Assembly: GCA_030673645.1 (NCBI GenBank)
Contig: DAOVIO010000001.1
Span: 47,463 to 111,462, forward strand
DNA: 64,000 bases
Reading direction: 5' to 3'
From: JAGLSB01 sp023135955
Lineage (GTDB): Bacteria; Bacteroidota; Bacteroidia; Bacteroidales; GCA-2748055
Below are positions 39,340-48,466 of this stretch, one piece after another. The first letter of the stretch is position 1. Every line of letters starts with the position of its first letter. Below the pieces are notes generated by a model. The model worked only from the letters and a program-made list of their open reading frames with translations, was not told the DNA's origin and searched no databases. The position numbers and the translations under genes were made by a program.

Positions 39340-42300
39340 ATGATAAATAAAAGACCCATAAATTATGTGATAAGGAATACATTTTTTCTTCTTATATCAT
39401 TGATTTGGACCAATACTTTGTTCGGACAGGATTCTATATTGGTAAAGGGGATTATTACAGGAGAGAGCGGTACTCCAGTTTCAGAGGTATCTGTAAGTAT
39501 TGAAGGAGTACAAGTCATTCCTGCAATTTCAGATACAAGTGGATATTTCGAAATTATTTGTCCTAAGGTCGATTTGTGGTTACTTATTGAGCCAATCTCA
39601 GGATATAAAAGCAAAAGGATTTACCTCAACAACAGAAATCAACTGAAAATCCAACTTAGTCCTGTCGACAGGAAGTCTGGTTACGATGAAGTAGGAAATC
39701 TTTTTCGCCCGGAATTAAAGAGAAATATTCTGTCTGCTTCTAATGTACCAGACCAGGATCGTTCAGCAAGAATGCCCGTTAAATCGATTGATCAGAGCTT
39801 TCAGGGGAGCATCCCTGGGTTATGGGCAACTACCCAAAACGGAATGTCTAATTCAGAAACCTCTACTTATATCAGAGGCATACGTTCTATGTATACATCG
39901 CACCAACCCCTTTACATAGTTGACGGACAACCTATGGAAGAACCAGGTATTTTTCAATCCAATATTTCAGGATACGACTATAACCCAATAGCCTCAATTG
40001 ATCCAATGGATATAACCAATATAACCATTTTGAAGGATTATTTGGGAGGGGCTATTTATGGAATGAAAGGTTCAAATGGAGTGATTTTAATAGAAACATT
40101 GAAACCAAGCGAAGTTCAGACAACTATTGATTTTTCCTATCGAATAGGTGTAAGTACACCTCCAACCAATATTCCTCAACTTAATAGTATGCAATATAAA
40201 ACATTGGCAAATGAGATACTTGCATCTTCAGGTAGATATGAGGAAGACTATAAAGAAGAGTATTTTCCATTGTTTACTACTGAGAATGATCCTGAATATT
40301 ATAAATATAATAAGAATACAAATTGGCAGAATGAAATATTTGGAAATGCCATTATGCATGATTATTATTTGAGAATAAAAGGTGGGGACGAGGTCGCGAG
40401 ATACGGATTGTCAGTCGGTTATATGAATCATGAAGGAATTGTTAAAAAAACGAATTTAGATAGGTTTAACGTTCGTTTTGTAGGTTCATTTAATGTAGTT
40501 AGATGGTTAAGTATGTACGTAAGTTCAACCCTTATAAGCAGTACCTCTAGCCTTAAGGAGTCTGCATTGTCACCAATAACAAGCCCCATTCTTACGTCAT
40601 TTTTTAAGGCTCCTATTCTATATCCATATCAATATGATGAGAATGGAAAGGAACTTAATGATTTGGAAAATGTCAATTCACTGGGTGTTAGTAATCCTCT
40701 TGCAGTGATTAATAATTTTGAAGGAGAGCAAAAAAATTATCGCTTCGCCAATTCCTTAAGGGCTGAGGTAAAGATTTTCCAGGACTACCTTAAATGGACA
40801 TCCTTGGTTGGGATCACCTTCAATTCTCTACAAGAAAGTGTATTTATGCCTAATAAAGGGATGGAACTCTATTATGATGAGGAAGTATATAATGTTTCCA
40901 AGTCCCTGAAAAATTATCTTAGCACTGTTTATTCAGACAATTATCTTAGTTATAAGCAGGAATTTAACAATAAGCATATAATTACCGGAGCTGCCGGTAT
41001 GAGAGTATACAAGAATATTTTTGAAATAGACTGGGGGATTGGTAAAAACTCACATATAAGTGATGAGTATAAACAATTGCAGAACGGAGTTAGCTATTTA
41101 CGTGAAATGGGAGGAGAAAACTCTGCCTGGAATCGCATGGGATTCTATACCGGAGCGGGATATAGTTTCAGAAACAAATATTACCTGAATGCCAATCTAA
41201 GTACCGAATTCTCTTCACGTACCGGTATAAATGCAAAGGATGTTTTAAAAATCTCAGGATACCCTTTCGGACTGTTTTATTCATTCGGCGCTGCCTGGCG
41301 AATTTCAGATGAATCTTTTTTAAAGCATCTGTACTGGTTAGAAGATCTGAAGCTTAGAGCCTCATATGGTAAAGTAGGTAATGACGACATTGGTAACCTT
41401 TCTGCTATCAATTATTATACAGTAGAACATTACAGGGGTACTTCAGGAATGATCCCAGGAAATATTTCTGATCAGTCCCTAAAATTTGAGATAAATAGAC
41501 AATTAAATACTGGTCTGGATTTAAGTATGTTTGGAAATCGTCTATTCATTGGACTTGATATTTATTCAACTAAGACAGAAGACATGCTTGTTTTTGAACC
41601 CCAACCGACCTATACAGGGGTTTCATTTGTACCAGCTAACAATGGCGAAATTACTAACAATGGTTGGGAAATTGGATTCAATTCGAGAGTCATTAGTCAA
41701 AGAAAATTCAAATGGGATCTTGGGATTAACATTGCGGGTTTAAAAAATACGGTCAATGTTATTAAGGACGGCGCTGTTGTAACACCGTTTGAAGGAGGCC
41801 AGTTTATAACGATGGTTGGAGAACCTGTACTTAATTTTTATGGCTATCAATTTGAGGGTGTGTTCTCTAGCCGACAGGAAGCTCTTGACGCTGGTCTCGT
41901 AAACGAGAGAGGAATTTCTTTTGGTGCAGGAGATGCAAAATACACCGATTTTTCAGGGCCGAATGGGACGCCAGACAGTGTCATCAATGAGTATGATATG
42001 ACAATATTAGGTTCGCCAATACCAAATCTATTTGGAGGCCTGAGGAACACTTTTAGCTATGGAAGATGGTCTTTGTCAGCTGATTTTCAACTCGTATTGG
42101 GAAGGGATGTTTTCAATTATCTGCGCTTTCAAAATGAAAAAATGACTGATCTTTCTAACCAGAGTACATCTATTCAAGGCAGATGGACCCATGATGGACA
42201 GATTACCGATATACCCAGGGCTCTTTATAATGATCCTATTGGAAATTCTGATTTTTCTTCAAGATGGATAGAAGACGGTTCATATATCAGATTGAAACAT

Positions 42301-42510
42301 CTGACATTAAGTTATACAGTCGCACAAGAAATATGGTTATTCCGAAATCTTGAAATACTTGTTACGGCCACAAATCTTTATACATGGAGTAAGTATCTGG
42401 GCTTTGATCCTGAGTTTAGCTATTCTAATAATACGATGGAAATGGGTATAGATTATGGTATGGTTCCGCAAACACGAAGATTCCTTCTGGGGTTTAAAGT
42501 AGGATTATAA
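39340..42510 (+). CDS. susC: SusC-type TonB-dependent transporter, second copy
   Basis: A 1056-residue SusC/RagA-family channel starting at ATG 39340 with a signal peptide ending near TLFGQDS. An N-terminal carboxypeptidase-regulatory-like domain (GIITGESGTPVSEVSVSIEG) precedes a plug whose SusC signatures are more divergent than in the 31403 product: STYIRGIRSMYTSHQPLYIV, ITNITILKDYLGGAIYGMKG and SNGVILIETLKP. The barrel contains NNGWEIGFNSR and ends in TRRFLLGFKVGL. The two SusC proteins are clearly related by family but not close copies, so they probably import different oligosaccharides or sizes. No STN domain is present. Confidence 0.95.
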   Translation: MINKRPINYVIRNTFFLLISLIWTNTLFGQDSILVKGIITGESGTPVSEVSVSIEGVQVIPAISDTSGYFEIICPKVDLWLLIEPISGYKSKRIYLNNRNQLKIQLSPVDRKSGYDEVGNLFRPELKRNILSASNVPDQDRSARMPVKSIDQSFQGSIPGLWATTQNGMSNSETSTYIRGIRSMYTSHQPLYIVDGQPMEEPGIFQSNISGYDYNPIASIDPMDITNITILKDYLGGAIYGMKGSNGVILIETLKPSEVQTTIDFSYRIGVSTPPTNIPQLNSMQYKTLANEILASSGRYEEDYKEEYFPLFTTENDPEYYKYNKNTNWQNEIFGNAIMHDYYLRIKGGDEVARYGLSVGYMNHEGIVKKTNLDRFNVRFVGSFNVVRWLSMYVSSTLISSTSSLKESALSPITSPILTSFFKAPILYPYQYDENGKELNDLENVNSLGVSNPLAVINNFEGEQKNYRFANSLRAEVKIFQDYLKWTSLVGITFNSLQESVFMPNKGMELYYDEEVYNVSKSLKNYLSTVYSDNYLSYKQEFNNKHIITGAAGMRVYKNIFEIDWGIGKNSHISDEYKQLQNGVSYLREMGGENSAWNRMGFYTGAGYSFRNKYYLNANLSTEFSSRTGINAKDVLKISGYPFGLFYSFGAAWRISDESFLKHLYWLEDLKLRASYGKVGNDDIGNLSAINYYTVEHYRGTSGMIPGNISDQSLKFEINRQLNTGLDLSMFGNRLFIGLDIYSTKTEDMLVFEPQPTYTGVSFVPANNGEITNNGWEIGFNSRVISQRKFKWDLGINIAGLKNTVNVIKDGAVVTPFEGGQFITMVGEPVLNFYGYQFEGVFSSRQEALDAGLVNERGISFGAGDAKYTDFSGPNGTPDSVINEYDMTILGSPIPNLFGGLRNTFSYGRWSLSADFQLVLGRDVFNYLRFQNEKMTDLSNQSTSIQGRWTHDGQITDIPRALYNDPIGNSDFSSRWIEDGSYIRLKHLTLSYTVAQEIWLFRNLEILVTATNLYTWSKYLGFDPEFSYSNNTMEMGIDYGMVPQTRRFLLGFKVGL

Positions 42511-42535
42511 AAATTAAAGCTAATATTTGAAAAAT

Positions 42536-44386
42536 ATGTTTGAAAGGACAAGATTATTTTCGTTAGTTCTGTTGCTATTCTCGCTCTTTTTTAGTTCATG
42601 CGAGGATTTCTTTGATCCCAGGCAACAGCTGGTTATTGAAACAGAAGATTTCTTTAAAGACTGGAGTGAGTACCGTTCAGCAGAAATGGGCTTATATGCA
42701 TTACAGCAGGACTTAGTGGACCAGATCATTGTTCTTGGAGAATTAAGAGCAGATCTGATGGAAGTCACAGCTAATGCTGACAGAGATATGATAGAAGTAA
42801 ATAATTTTCAAATTAGCCGGGATAATAAATACGCTTCACCTATAAATTTCTATGAGTTGATAGGCGCGTGTAATAGCATGATCAATCAATTAGAGACCTA
42901 TCACAAAGAAATATTTAGTACGGCTGATCCAACCGATTATGACCGCCTGTACGGGGAAGTTAAATGCATGCGTGCCTGGGCCTATTTCAATGCGGTAAGA
43001 ATTTATGGCAGGGTTCCCTATATCTGGAAAGGCCTGACTACTGTGGAGGAAATTGTTGCATACGTTAATACAAGCGGATCTTATATTGATTCTGTAGACA
43101 TTGTATTTGATCCAGGTGGGTATTATAATGATACAATTAAGAATACCCCCGTTACCCTGGAAAGGCAATTTCTGGATTTGGAAATGGTAATCGATACATT
43201 TACTATGGAACTTGAAAATGATATCAAACCAAATGGGGTAGGGGTGATACATAATAAGGATAATTTTGATCTTACCTGGGATATTACCATCTGGAATAAT
43301 TATGCATATCGGAGCCTTTTAGGACAAATGTATCTCTATCAGGGAAATTATGTGAAAGCAGAAGAATATTTTAGAAGCATACTTTATAATTACGATTCTG
43401 AAACTTCGAGTGTTAAGTTTGGGCTGGATTGGAAATTTTCCTTTGGCAAATGGAAAAGCATATTTTCAGGGATTGATGGATACGAACATATTTTTACACT
43501 TTGGTTTGGGAAGTCATACCAACAACAGCATAGTCTGCAAAATTATTTTTCTAAACAGGCTCCAAATAGATATATGATTAAGCCCACAGCTCTTGCTATT
43601 CAGAATTGGGAAAACACTTGGGGAGATGTGCGAATAATAAAAAATGATGCTAATCCTGAATTGACATTTATGCGTGAATACGGAATCCCCGGAGACTTAT
43701 CCAGGGGTTATGGAATTTCTTATGTATATATGAATGGAGATGAGATCATGGAACCTGCTGACGTCCATGAAATGCTGCTTTTGAAAAAACGAATGCTTCT
43801 AAAGGATGTCGAAGATATTATGTCAGGAGTTGATACCATTCTCTATAAATATACCTATGGGAAACAACCCTTTGATCAGGACGCGAATATTATCATCTAC
43901 CGCGCAGCTTCTATCCATTTGTATTTTGCTGAAATCTATAATCGATGGGAATGGGATCATGATGGCGTTGTAATACCCGAATTAAATGAGTCCCTTAAAA
44001 TTCTGAATAATGGATCATATAACGATAATACTTCGCAAATGGGTGTACGCGGGCGTGTAGGTTTTGGAGATGGTGATGATGCCATACAAGTAAGCAATAT
44101 CATTTATATTCATGATCCACTTACTAACGAGATCATTGGTTATGAAACTTTAGCCGACCTGGATGCAAAGCAAGAATATCTTGAGGATCAGATTATTGAA
44201 GAAAGGGCAAGGGAATTGGCCTTCGAGGGAGAACGTTTTTACGACTTGGTAAGAATTGCAAAACGCAGAGATGATCCATCCTATCTTGCAGACAAAATAG
44301 CAAGAAAGTTTAAAGGCCCAATGAAAGAAGATATCAGGGCATTGCTAATGAATGAGGAAAACTGGTATGTACCTTTTTATGAATAA
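42536..44386 (+). CDS. susD: SusD-type glycan-binding lipoprotein, second copy
   Basis: A 616-residue SusD/RagB lipoprotein (MFERTRLFSLVLLLFSLFFSSC). ATG 42536 is preferred over a TTG at 42527. Family features are EDFFKDWSEYRSAEMGLYAL, RLYGEVKCMRAWAYFNAVRI with the helical repeat core, AASIHLYFAEIYNRW and IIEERARELAFEGERFYDLV near the end. It is about 120 residues longer than the first SusD; the insert spans about 165-250 and 380-450 and probably shapes the ligand site. It closes the operon; no clear terminator follows, only a weak inverted repeat (GGTTTTTT near 44390 and AAAAAACC near 44440). Confidence 0.94.
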   Translation: MFERTRLFSLVLLLFSLFFSSCEDFFDPRQQLVIETEDFFKDWSEYRSAEMGLYALQQDLVDQIIVLGELRADLMEVTANADRDMIEVNNFQISRDNKYASPINFYELIGACNSMINQLETYHKEIFSTADPTDYDRLYGEVKCMRAWAYFNAVRIYGRVPYIWKGLTTVEEIVAYVNTSGSYIDSVDIVFDPGGYYNDTIKNTPVTLERQFLDLEMVIDTFTMELENDIKPNGVGVIHNKDNFDLTWDITIWNNYAYRSLLGQMYLYQGNYVKAEEYFRSILYNYDSETSSVKFGLDWKFSFGKWKSIFSGIDGYEHIFTLWFGKSYQQQHSLQNYFSKQAPNRYMIKPTALAIQNWENTWGDVRIIKNDANPELTFMREYGIPGDLSRGYGISYVYMNGDEIMEPADVHEMLLLKKRMLLKDVEDIMSGVDTILYKYTYGKQPFDQDANIIIYRAASIHLYFAEIYNRWEWDHDGVVIPELNESLKILNNGSYNDNTSQMGVRGRVGFGDGDDAIQVSNIIYIHDPLTNEIIGYETLADLDAKQEYLEDQIIEERARELAFEGERFYDLVRIAKRRDDPSYLADKIARKFKGPMKEDIRALLMNEENWYVPFYE

Positions 44387-44634
44387 TAGGTTTTTTGAGT
44401 TTAAAGAGTATCCGAATACATTTTGATCGTAGCTTTAAAAAACCGGAAAGCAATGTCCCTTTGTATCCATAATGCTGAGTTTAGTTTTGTGCTAAACTAA
44501 GAAATAAATGGTTTTACTTCTACAGATGCGACAGAGCCATTAATAGGAAATTATTATATTTTTTGGGTTATATAGATCAGGGCCTGATTTGATATAATCC
44601 TTATTCATATTGAGAATAAGATGTATATCCGGGA

Positions 44635-45153
44635 TTAATAACCGGTTCGACTTAGTTCCGGCTCCGGGTACAAAATACAGAGTGAGAGTGAAGAGCGAGA
44701 GCGATGAATGACCACTCTGTATTTTTCTTCGCTCTCACTCTGACTCTCAAGGCTCTTAAGTTCATTTGAAAAACGACCGTTCATTTTATTAAAATCAATT
44801 GTGCTGATTTCATTATCAGCATACTTATTTTCCAGATTTGCTATCCTTGTTTTCAGTACTTCAACTTTCTTATTAATACTTTTTTGTTGTGATTTCCGGG
44901 AATGACCATTGTTAGTTAAGAAGTCATTTACTACATCTTTATATAAATCTTTAAATACTGATTCAACTTTGATTTGGTCAATTATTTTTCCAACAGCATT
45001 CTTACTTCTTCGTCCTGCAAGTACCTCTTGAACCCGATAAAATAAATCAGGAGAAATAATTGATGAATGCATGCCATCTACAATTTGGGCAGGATGTTCA
45101 CCGTATGCTTTTATTTTACCCATGAAGAGTGGATTTCGAGCAAGTAAATCCAT
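44635..45153 (-). pseudogene. Serine recombinase remnant with internal deletion
   Basis: A 172-residue frame that keeps the middle of a large serine recombinase: RNPLFMGKIKAYGEHPAQIV and SIISPDLFYRVQEVLAGRRS match the Recombinase domain. The N-terminal resolvase catalytic domain is missing. The zinc-ribbon domain that normally follows GRR is also absent: the text jumps from SKNAVGKIIDQI to VESVFKDLYKDVVNDFL and then to the C-terminal coiled coil (KKVEVLKTRIANLENKYADN). The final 25 residues come from a repeat-rich tail (AGAGTGAGAGTGAAGAGCGA near 44681). It marks a dead mobile element between the glycan locus and the respiratory genes. The flanks (44387-44634 and 45154-45347) show no other genes. 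Confidence 0.75.
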
Positions 45154-45347
45154 AAGGGTTTTAAATTATTTTGGAAGGATTTTACTGCTTTTTGGCGATT
45201 TCAAGGATTCAGGTATAGAGAGATTTCTCAAATAATCAAACTAGCTCAGAAGAAGCAAAAGGAGTAAGATTTGGTTTAGTGTTGGGGTGATGGTTGGTTG
45301 GTCTTTTAAGCTTCCTAGCTTGCGGTTTTTCAGGAGGAAGGTCAGCT

Positions 45348-47696
45348 TTATTTTAATTCGTTCAGGAAAGTTATCAATTGCTGGTAATTTGGATCCTTGG
45401 GATAATATTCTATCAGTTTAGAAGCGTAATTTTCTGCATCTGCTCTGTTTTCCTGTTCAATGTTCAGGGTTGTCAGAATGTACAATATTTCGCGGTCGTA
45501 GGGATGATCCTTTAATGCTGATACAAGGAAAGCAATAGCCTTATCTGGTTGTTGCATGGAGTTCAGGCCTATTCCATATACATAGCTATAATGAGCTTCT
45601 TCAGGTGCAAGAATGGCTGCATTTTTGAGATATTTCATGGCTTCAGTATGTTTCTCCTGTCTGATTTTCAATAATCCGAGAGCGTAATGAATTGCAGCAA
45701 GTTCAGGGTATCTTTCAAGGGCGCTTTTCAGAAGTTTTTCCCCCTCATCATCTTTCTTTAACCTTCGATACAGATCAGCCAGGTTAATATATGCAGTGAC
45801 CAGTCCCGGTTCAATTCTGATGGCTTCCCGATAGGATGCTTCAGCTTTTGCAATGTCGCCCAGGTTAAGATAGAGATTCCCGAAGTTAACGTGCGTATTG
45901 GGGTGATCCGCATTGATCATCAAAGATTTTTTATACTCATCCAGATTCCGCTTATATAACTCTCTCTTATCAGCAGGTATTTCATCCTGGGAAAAACGGG
46001 TTAGTGCATATGCCGCCATTATTCTTACAAGACGTATCGGATCATCGAGGCTGTTTAGTATCAGCTGAATGGTACTGCTAACTCCAGAATTATGGATTAC
46101 AGTGAGTGTAGAATGCCTGATAAGTGGATCTTTATCTTTTATTGTTTTTGTGAATAACTGATCAATTGATTGATCTGTATAGTTGCCAAGAAGTGAAATT
46201 GCCGTAGCTCTCACCATAGGCGCATTCTCAATATTATCGGCCAACTTAATAAGTTTGGGTAGTGCTTCCGGATAAGCTTTCCGTCCGGCCCAAAAAACTT
46301 CACCATAGTGTTCTTTGTTGAAGATCCGGTCTCCATACCATTTAGTCATATAATCTGCTGACCATTGGTTGCTCGAATCTGTGTGACATTGATTGCAGGC
46401 ATTGGGTGTGCCGAGCTTGTCGGAGAGATCGGGTCTGGGAATTCTTATGCTATGATCTCTTCTGGGGTCAAGTATCATGTAAGTTCTTTCATGCATGTGA
46501 CATTCAGCACAACTTGCTCCTTCTTTAGCCGGATCATGAAAGTGGTGTTGACGTGTGCCATACTCTGTTGCTATATGACAACGGTAGCACAATGCATTTC
46601 CATCAACATATACCTTCCCGCTATGCGGTTCATGACAATCTTTACATACCACCCCCGATTGGTACATCTTACTTTGCAAAAATGAACCATATACATACAC
46701 CTCATCCTGGATTTGTCCATCGGCAAAATATGATCCCTCGTCTAACAGTGAGGGCCAGTGAGTTTCAAGTAGAGAGCCTCCGTGGTAATACTCTTCGGTG
46801 ATAACCGACCGACGTGAATGACACCTGGCACACATCTGTACTAGTTCATCTGATTCCCTGGGAACGGATCTTCGGGCTGTTGTAGAGTCGGGGTCAAATA
46901 CCCAGGTGGCATTGTCGGTATCCTTTAACCGTACTACGAGGCCAAGATCAGGATAGACATCGGGACTGGCACCTTCATCCACTTTATTGGCCCAGTCTAC
47001 ATGTGTCGATCCGGGACCATGACAGGATTCGCAAGAGACATCAATTTCATTCCATGTTGTATTGTAACTCCTGGTCTCAAAATCGTAATCTTTTTTTACG
47101 TTAGTAGAATGACATTCAGAGCACATATAATTCCAGTTATGTGCGGTATGGGTCCAGAAGAGGATGTCATCTGAAGGGATTCTTTCATCATTATAGAGAT
47201 GAAACCATCGCTGACCTCCCTCATCTTTTGGGCGTGTATCCCATGCAATAGAAAGACACTGGTAAGCTCCTTTTGGGAATTTAATAAGATATTGTTGTAG
47301 TGGTTTGATCCCAAAGGTGTAGGAGATCTCAAATTCTGTCATCTCTCCATCGGGACCCTCAGTATATACATAATAGCTGTTTTCTTTTTTGTAAAATCTG
47401 GAAGTTACACCAAAATGGGTGAAAGAGATATTATTGAAATCACCCAGAACAGTTGATTCATTTGCCTCATCCATGGCCATATCATGATCAGAATGCTGGA
47501 ACAGGCTATGCTCCTTCTTATGACATTCGGCACAGTCCTGACGACCCACATATTCATGCTTTAATTCAGTCTTTTGCAAACTTATGTCATTGCTGCCATC
47601 TTTATTGTTAGTATTACAACTGAATAACAATATTGTTGAGAAAAGAATTATTATTGAAGAATAGAGAGATATTTTGAGAAATTGTTTCATGATCAT
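45348..47696 (-). CDS. Octaheme cytochrome c lipoprotein with HEAT-like and TPR repeats
   Basis: A 782-residue lipoprotein (ILLFSC). Eight CxxCH heme sites are visible: CAECH, CSECH, CESCH, CARCH, CKDCH, CYRCH, CAECH and CNQCH, within the first 430 residues, in the manner of cytochrome c554-type proteins. A HEAT-like stretch (about 445-560, with RATAISLLGNYTDQ) and at least four TPR units (about 575-770, such as HPNTHVNFGNLYLNLGDIAK and HYALGLLKIRQEKHTEAM) follow. It is probably periplasmic or surface-anchored and carries electrons, with the TPRs docking a partner. It is divergent from the Rieske/cytochrome b operon, so a joint role is likely (inference). Start is ATG 47696 or 47690. Confidence 0.88.
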   Translation of the reverse strand: MIMKQFLKISLYSSIIILFSTILLFSCNTNNKDGSNDISLQKTELKHEYVGRQDCAECHKKEHSLFQHSDHDMAMDEANESTVLGDFNNISFTHFGVTSRFYKKENSYYVYTEGPDGEMTEFEISYTFGIKPLQQYLIKFPKGAYQCLSIAWDTRPKDEGGQRWFHLYNDERIPSDDILFWTHTAHNWNYMCSECHSTNVKKDYDFETRSYNTTWNEIDVSCESCHGPGSTHVDWANKVDEGASPDVYPDLGLVVRLKDTDNATWVFDPDSTTARRSVPRESDELVQMCARCHSRRSVITEEYYHGGSLLETHWPSLLDEGSYFADGQIQDEVYVYGSFLQSKMYQSGVVCKDCHEPHSGKVYVDGNALCYRCHIATEYGTRQHHFHDPAKEGASCAECHMHERTYMILDPRRDHSIRIPRPDLSDKLGTPNACNQCHTDSSNQWSADYMTKWYGDRIFNKEHYGEVFWAGRKAYPEALPKLIKLADNIENAPMVRATAISLLGNYTDQSIDQLFTKTIKDKDPLIRHSTLTVIHNSGVSSTIQLILNSLDDPIRLVRIMAAYALTRFSQDEIPADKRELYKRNLDEYKKSLMINADHPNTHVNFGNLYLNLGDIAKAEASYREAIRIEPGLVTAYINLADLYRRLKKDDEGEKLLKSALERYPELAAIHYALGLLKIRQEKHTEAMKYLKNAAILAPEEAHYSYVYGIGLNSMQQPDKAIAFLVSALKDHPYDREILYILTTLNIEQENRADAENYASKLIEYYPKDPNYQQLITFLNELK

Positions 47697-48006
47697 TGAA
47701 ATATTATCAGAATAAAATATCCAACCCCGGCAGGGTAAATGAGTTTATTTAATGTAAGTTTATAGTTCAGAGCTTCAGTGAACTATATAAAATAGAAAAT
47801 TATTAATATTCGTAATTTTCACTCCATCCCCTATTTCCCACAGCCCAAAACCTACATTAATTATCCTGAGTACACTGGTTAAAACTGTTTTTACAATGCC
47901 AAATTTATATAAAAATCATAAAATATTCCTCTGAAAGTGGTTAATTTAAAAAGAATCTTGATAAATTTATCGATCATAAATCTTCAACATTTTATTGATC
48001 TATTTT
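47697..48006. other. Divergent intergenic region between cytochrome units
   Basis: AT-rich spacer with the start regions of two divergent respiratory units. TGCCAAATTTATATAAAA at 47897 resembles the AT half of the locus element, but no TAnnTTTG box lies at the required distance. No open frame is seen. Confidence 0.4.
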
Positions 48007-48447
48007 ATGGAGCGCAGAAAGTTTTTTAAAAAATTGTCCATTATTCTGGCATCTATTGCAGGAACAGCTGTAGGAGTGAGTTTTGTCAGGATTTTTTTAT
48101 TCAATGGTATGGGGAGGAGACTGAAAATAAAACTTGGTAAACCTTCCGAATACCCGGTGGATACATACACGCTGATCAAGGATGAAGATATATTCTTGTA
48201 CCGGGATCATGAGGGATTGAAGGCTGTTTCATCGGTTTGTACCCATTTAGGGTGTACTGTTCACAGAACAGCAGATGGATTTGAATGTCCCTGTCATGGA
48301 TCCTGTTTTTCAGATAAGGGAGAGGTGTTGTCTGGCCCCGCACCTCAACCACTAAACTGGTACCAGGTTGAGAAAACTCCGGATGGGAAGGTACAGGTTG
48401 ATATGAATTCCATCACTGATGCTGATCAAACTTTTTCACTTAGTTAA
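48007..48447 (+). CDS. Rieske [2Fe-2S] protein of a bc-type complex
   Basis: A 146-residue Rieske protein. ATG 48007 begins MERRKFFKKLS, a twin-arginine type leader followed by one hydrophobic anchor (IILASIAGTAVGVSFVRIFLF), consistent with Tat export of a folded Fe-S protein. The cluster ligands are in CTHLGC and CPCHGS, giving the two Cys and two His of Rieske centres, and the disulfide Cys pair is present. GPAPQPLNWY closes the cluster domain. The frame also runs to a TTG at 47995, which is not favoured. The next gene, cytochrome b, starts 19 nt downstream; the protein probably takes electrons from quinol at the Qo site. Confidence 0.95.
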   Translation: MERRKFFKKLSIILASIAGTAVGVSFVRIFLFNGMGRRLKIKLGKPSEYPVDTYTLIKDEDIFLYRDHEGLKAVSSVCTHLGCTVHRTADGFECPCHGSCFSDKGEVLSGPAPQPLNWYQVEKTPDGKVQVDMNSITDADQTFSLS

Positions 48448-48466
48448 TATCCGATTTTTAAAGTAG

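Noticed and set aside
44681..44750. Terminator from the inverted AATACAGAGTG/CACTCTGTATT
   Set aside because: It lies inside the recombinase remnant with complex flanking repeats and no gene end that needs it.
47897..47942. Sixth copy of the locus element upstream of the Rieske gene
   Set aside because: The AT tract agrees, but it reads TGCC and no TAnnTTTG box lies 37-38 nt downstream.
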